From Desulfuromonadales bacterium (lineage in GTDB: Bacteria; Desulfobacterota; Desulfuromonadia; Desulfuromonadales; JACZKF01): a stretch of 14,280 bases of DNA. Positions within the stretch are counted from its first letter, which is position 1. Each line of letters starts with the position of its first letter. The notes beneath the pieces were generated by a model. The model saw only the letters and a list, made by a program, of their open reading frames with translations. It was not told the origin of the DNA and made no database searches. Below are positions 13,402 to 14,280 of the stretch, piece by piece. The DNA lies in the NCBI GenBank assembly GCA_014860175.1, contig JACZKF010000347.1, forward strand, positions 1 to 14,280. Reading direction: 5' to 3'. A program made the position numbers and the translations under genes.

Positions 13402-14280
13402 TTAATCTTCGTCCGTCAAAAACTTGATCTGCACAAAGGGCTGCAAAATCGCGCTGAGCGCCTGGAGCGACGGGAGGATTTCCTGGATGGCCTGGTTCCA
13501 GTTGCCGACGGCGCTGCGGGGGACGTAGATGATGTCCCCTTCGAGGAGCGGGTACGGCAGCGCCTCGCCTTTGAGGGGGCGGCGGGTGTCGACGACGATC
13601 AGCTCGCCGCGGGTGGCGCTGAGGGAGCGGATGATGCGCACGTACTCCAGGGAGCCGCGCACTTCGCCGAGGCCGGCGGCGGCCAGCGCCTGGGGGAGGT
13701 TGAGGCGGCCGTTGGGCATCGCCACCGGGCCGGGCTTGGTGACGGCGCCGAAGACGAAGACGTTCTGGTTGCGGTCGTCGGGGACGAAGATGGTGTCGCC
13801 GGCGCGCAGCCAGGTGTTCTGCCGCACCCCTCCCTCTTCGATCAGCTGGCTCAGGTCGACCGGCTGGGTCTTGCCGTCGCGCACCAGGCGGGCGCTGCGC
13901 AGGTTGGCGGCATCGGCCAGGCCGCCGCCGAGGGCGAGCCCCTGCAGCAGGGTCATCGGCCGGTCGAGATAGAAGGTGCCGGGGGAGCGGAACTGGCCGA
14001 GGAGGTAGACCGGCTGGCTGCGAAACTCCGCCACCTCGACCACCACCCAGCCGTTGGTGAGAAAGCGCCCGTAGAGGGAGCGCAGCTTCTCCTGCACCTC
14101 GCCGATGGTCAGCCCGCCGACCGCCACCGTGCCGACCAGCGGCAGGTGGATGTTGCCGATGCCGTCGACCCGGCTGCCGGTCACCTTGCCACCGCCGCCG
14201 GTGGTGACCGGGCTCCCCAGCTCGGGGCGGCCGCTGATGTTGATGAACAGCACGTCGCCGGGGCCGACCTGGTACTCGGG
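13402..14280 (-). CDS. wza: Wza-type outer-membrane polysaccharide export protein, 5' end outside the window
   Basis: Forms the outer-membrane channel for the polysaccharide and docks with the Wzc-type protein encoded next. The frame is open to the window edge (292 residues visible), so the GTG at 14253 is an internal Val. Visible order: YQVGPGDVLFINISGRPEL (Poly_export domain), VDGIGNIHLPLVGTVAVGGLTIGEVQEKL, then two SLBB-type domains, PVYLLGQFRSPGTFYLDRPM with LLQGLALGGGL, and VFVFGAVTKPGPVAMPNGRL with LPQALAAAGL. Each SLBB region is followed by a GDTIFVP or GDIIYVP strand. The C-terminal WNQAIQEILPSLQALSAILQ resembles the amphipathic helix that crosses the outer membrane in Wza. The signal peptide and lipidation cysteine, if any, lie outside the window. 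Confidence 0.93.
   Translation of the reverse strand, partial: PEYQVGPGDVLFINISGRPELGSPVTTGGGGKVTGSRVDGIGNIHLPLVGTVAVGGLTIGEVQEKLRSLYGRFLTNGWVVVEVAEFRSQPVYLLGQFRSPGTFYLDRPMTLLQGLALGGGLADAANLRSARLVRDGKTQPVDLSQLIEEGGVRQNTWLRAGDTIFVPDDRNQNVFVFGAVTKPGPVAMPNGRLNLPQALAAAGLGEVRGSLEYVRIIRSLSATRGELIVVDTRRPLKGEALPYPLLEGDIIYVPRSAVGNWNQAIQEILPSLQALSAILQPFVQIKFLTDED

Overview
All recognisable genes lie on the minus strand, so transcription runs from high to low coordinates. The window is the middle of an exopolysaccharide, capsule or O-antigen locus of the Wzx/Wzy-dependent type. The likely host is a GC-rich Gram-negative bacterium. The Wza/Wzc pair, the Tyr/Gly-rich Wzc tail and the short intergenic repeats suggest a Desulfuromonadales-like deltaproteobacterium; this is inferred from style, without any database search.

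Layout in transcription order. (1) Export and chain-length control, very GC-rich: the 3' part of a Wza-type outer-membrane export protein (runs off the right edge), a 334-base intergenic region full of small structured repeats, and a Wzc-type tyrosine autokinase. (2) Nucleotide-sugar supply: rfbB and rfbA overlap by 4 bases and make dTDP-4-keto-6-deoxyglucose from glucose-1-phosphate. There is no rfbC or rfbD, so the intermediate is not headed for rhamnose here. (3) A sugar-tailoring module: an acyl carrier protein, a compact AMP-forming acyl ligase, a FabG-like SDR reductase broken by one in-frame TGA, a hexapeptide-repeat acyltransferase, a 3,4-ketoisomerase (FdtA/QdtA type) and a PLP aminotransferase (FdtB/QdtB type). 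The last two convert dTDP-4-keto-6-deoxyglucose to a dTDP-3-amino-3,6-dideoxyhexose (Fuc3N or Qui3N). The acyltransferase would acylate the 3-amino group, and the ligase, ACP and reductase suggest an acyl group delivered on a dedicated carrier protein rather than plain acetyl-CoA. (4) Assembly: a Wzx flippase, a GT2 and a GT4 glycosyltransferase, and the first 32 codons of a hydrophobic protein at the left edge, which could be the missing Wzy polymerase.

Base composition is patchwork. Hand counts in 60-base samples give about 73% GC in wza (13921-13980), 70% in the 5' part of wzx (3601-3660), 28% in its 3' part (2521-2580), 37% in the GT2 gene (2161-2220) and 42% in the acyltransferase gene (5641-5700). 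This fits a locus assembled by cassette exchange, with one apparent junction inside wzx.

Most notable points: the ACP-dependent N-acyl amino-sugar module; the in-frame TGA in an otherwise intact reductase gene; and mini-repeats flanking wzc whose copies differ almost only by transitions at fixed positions.
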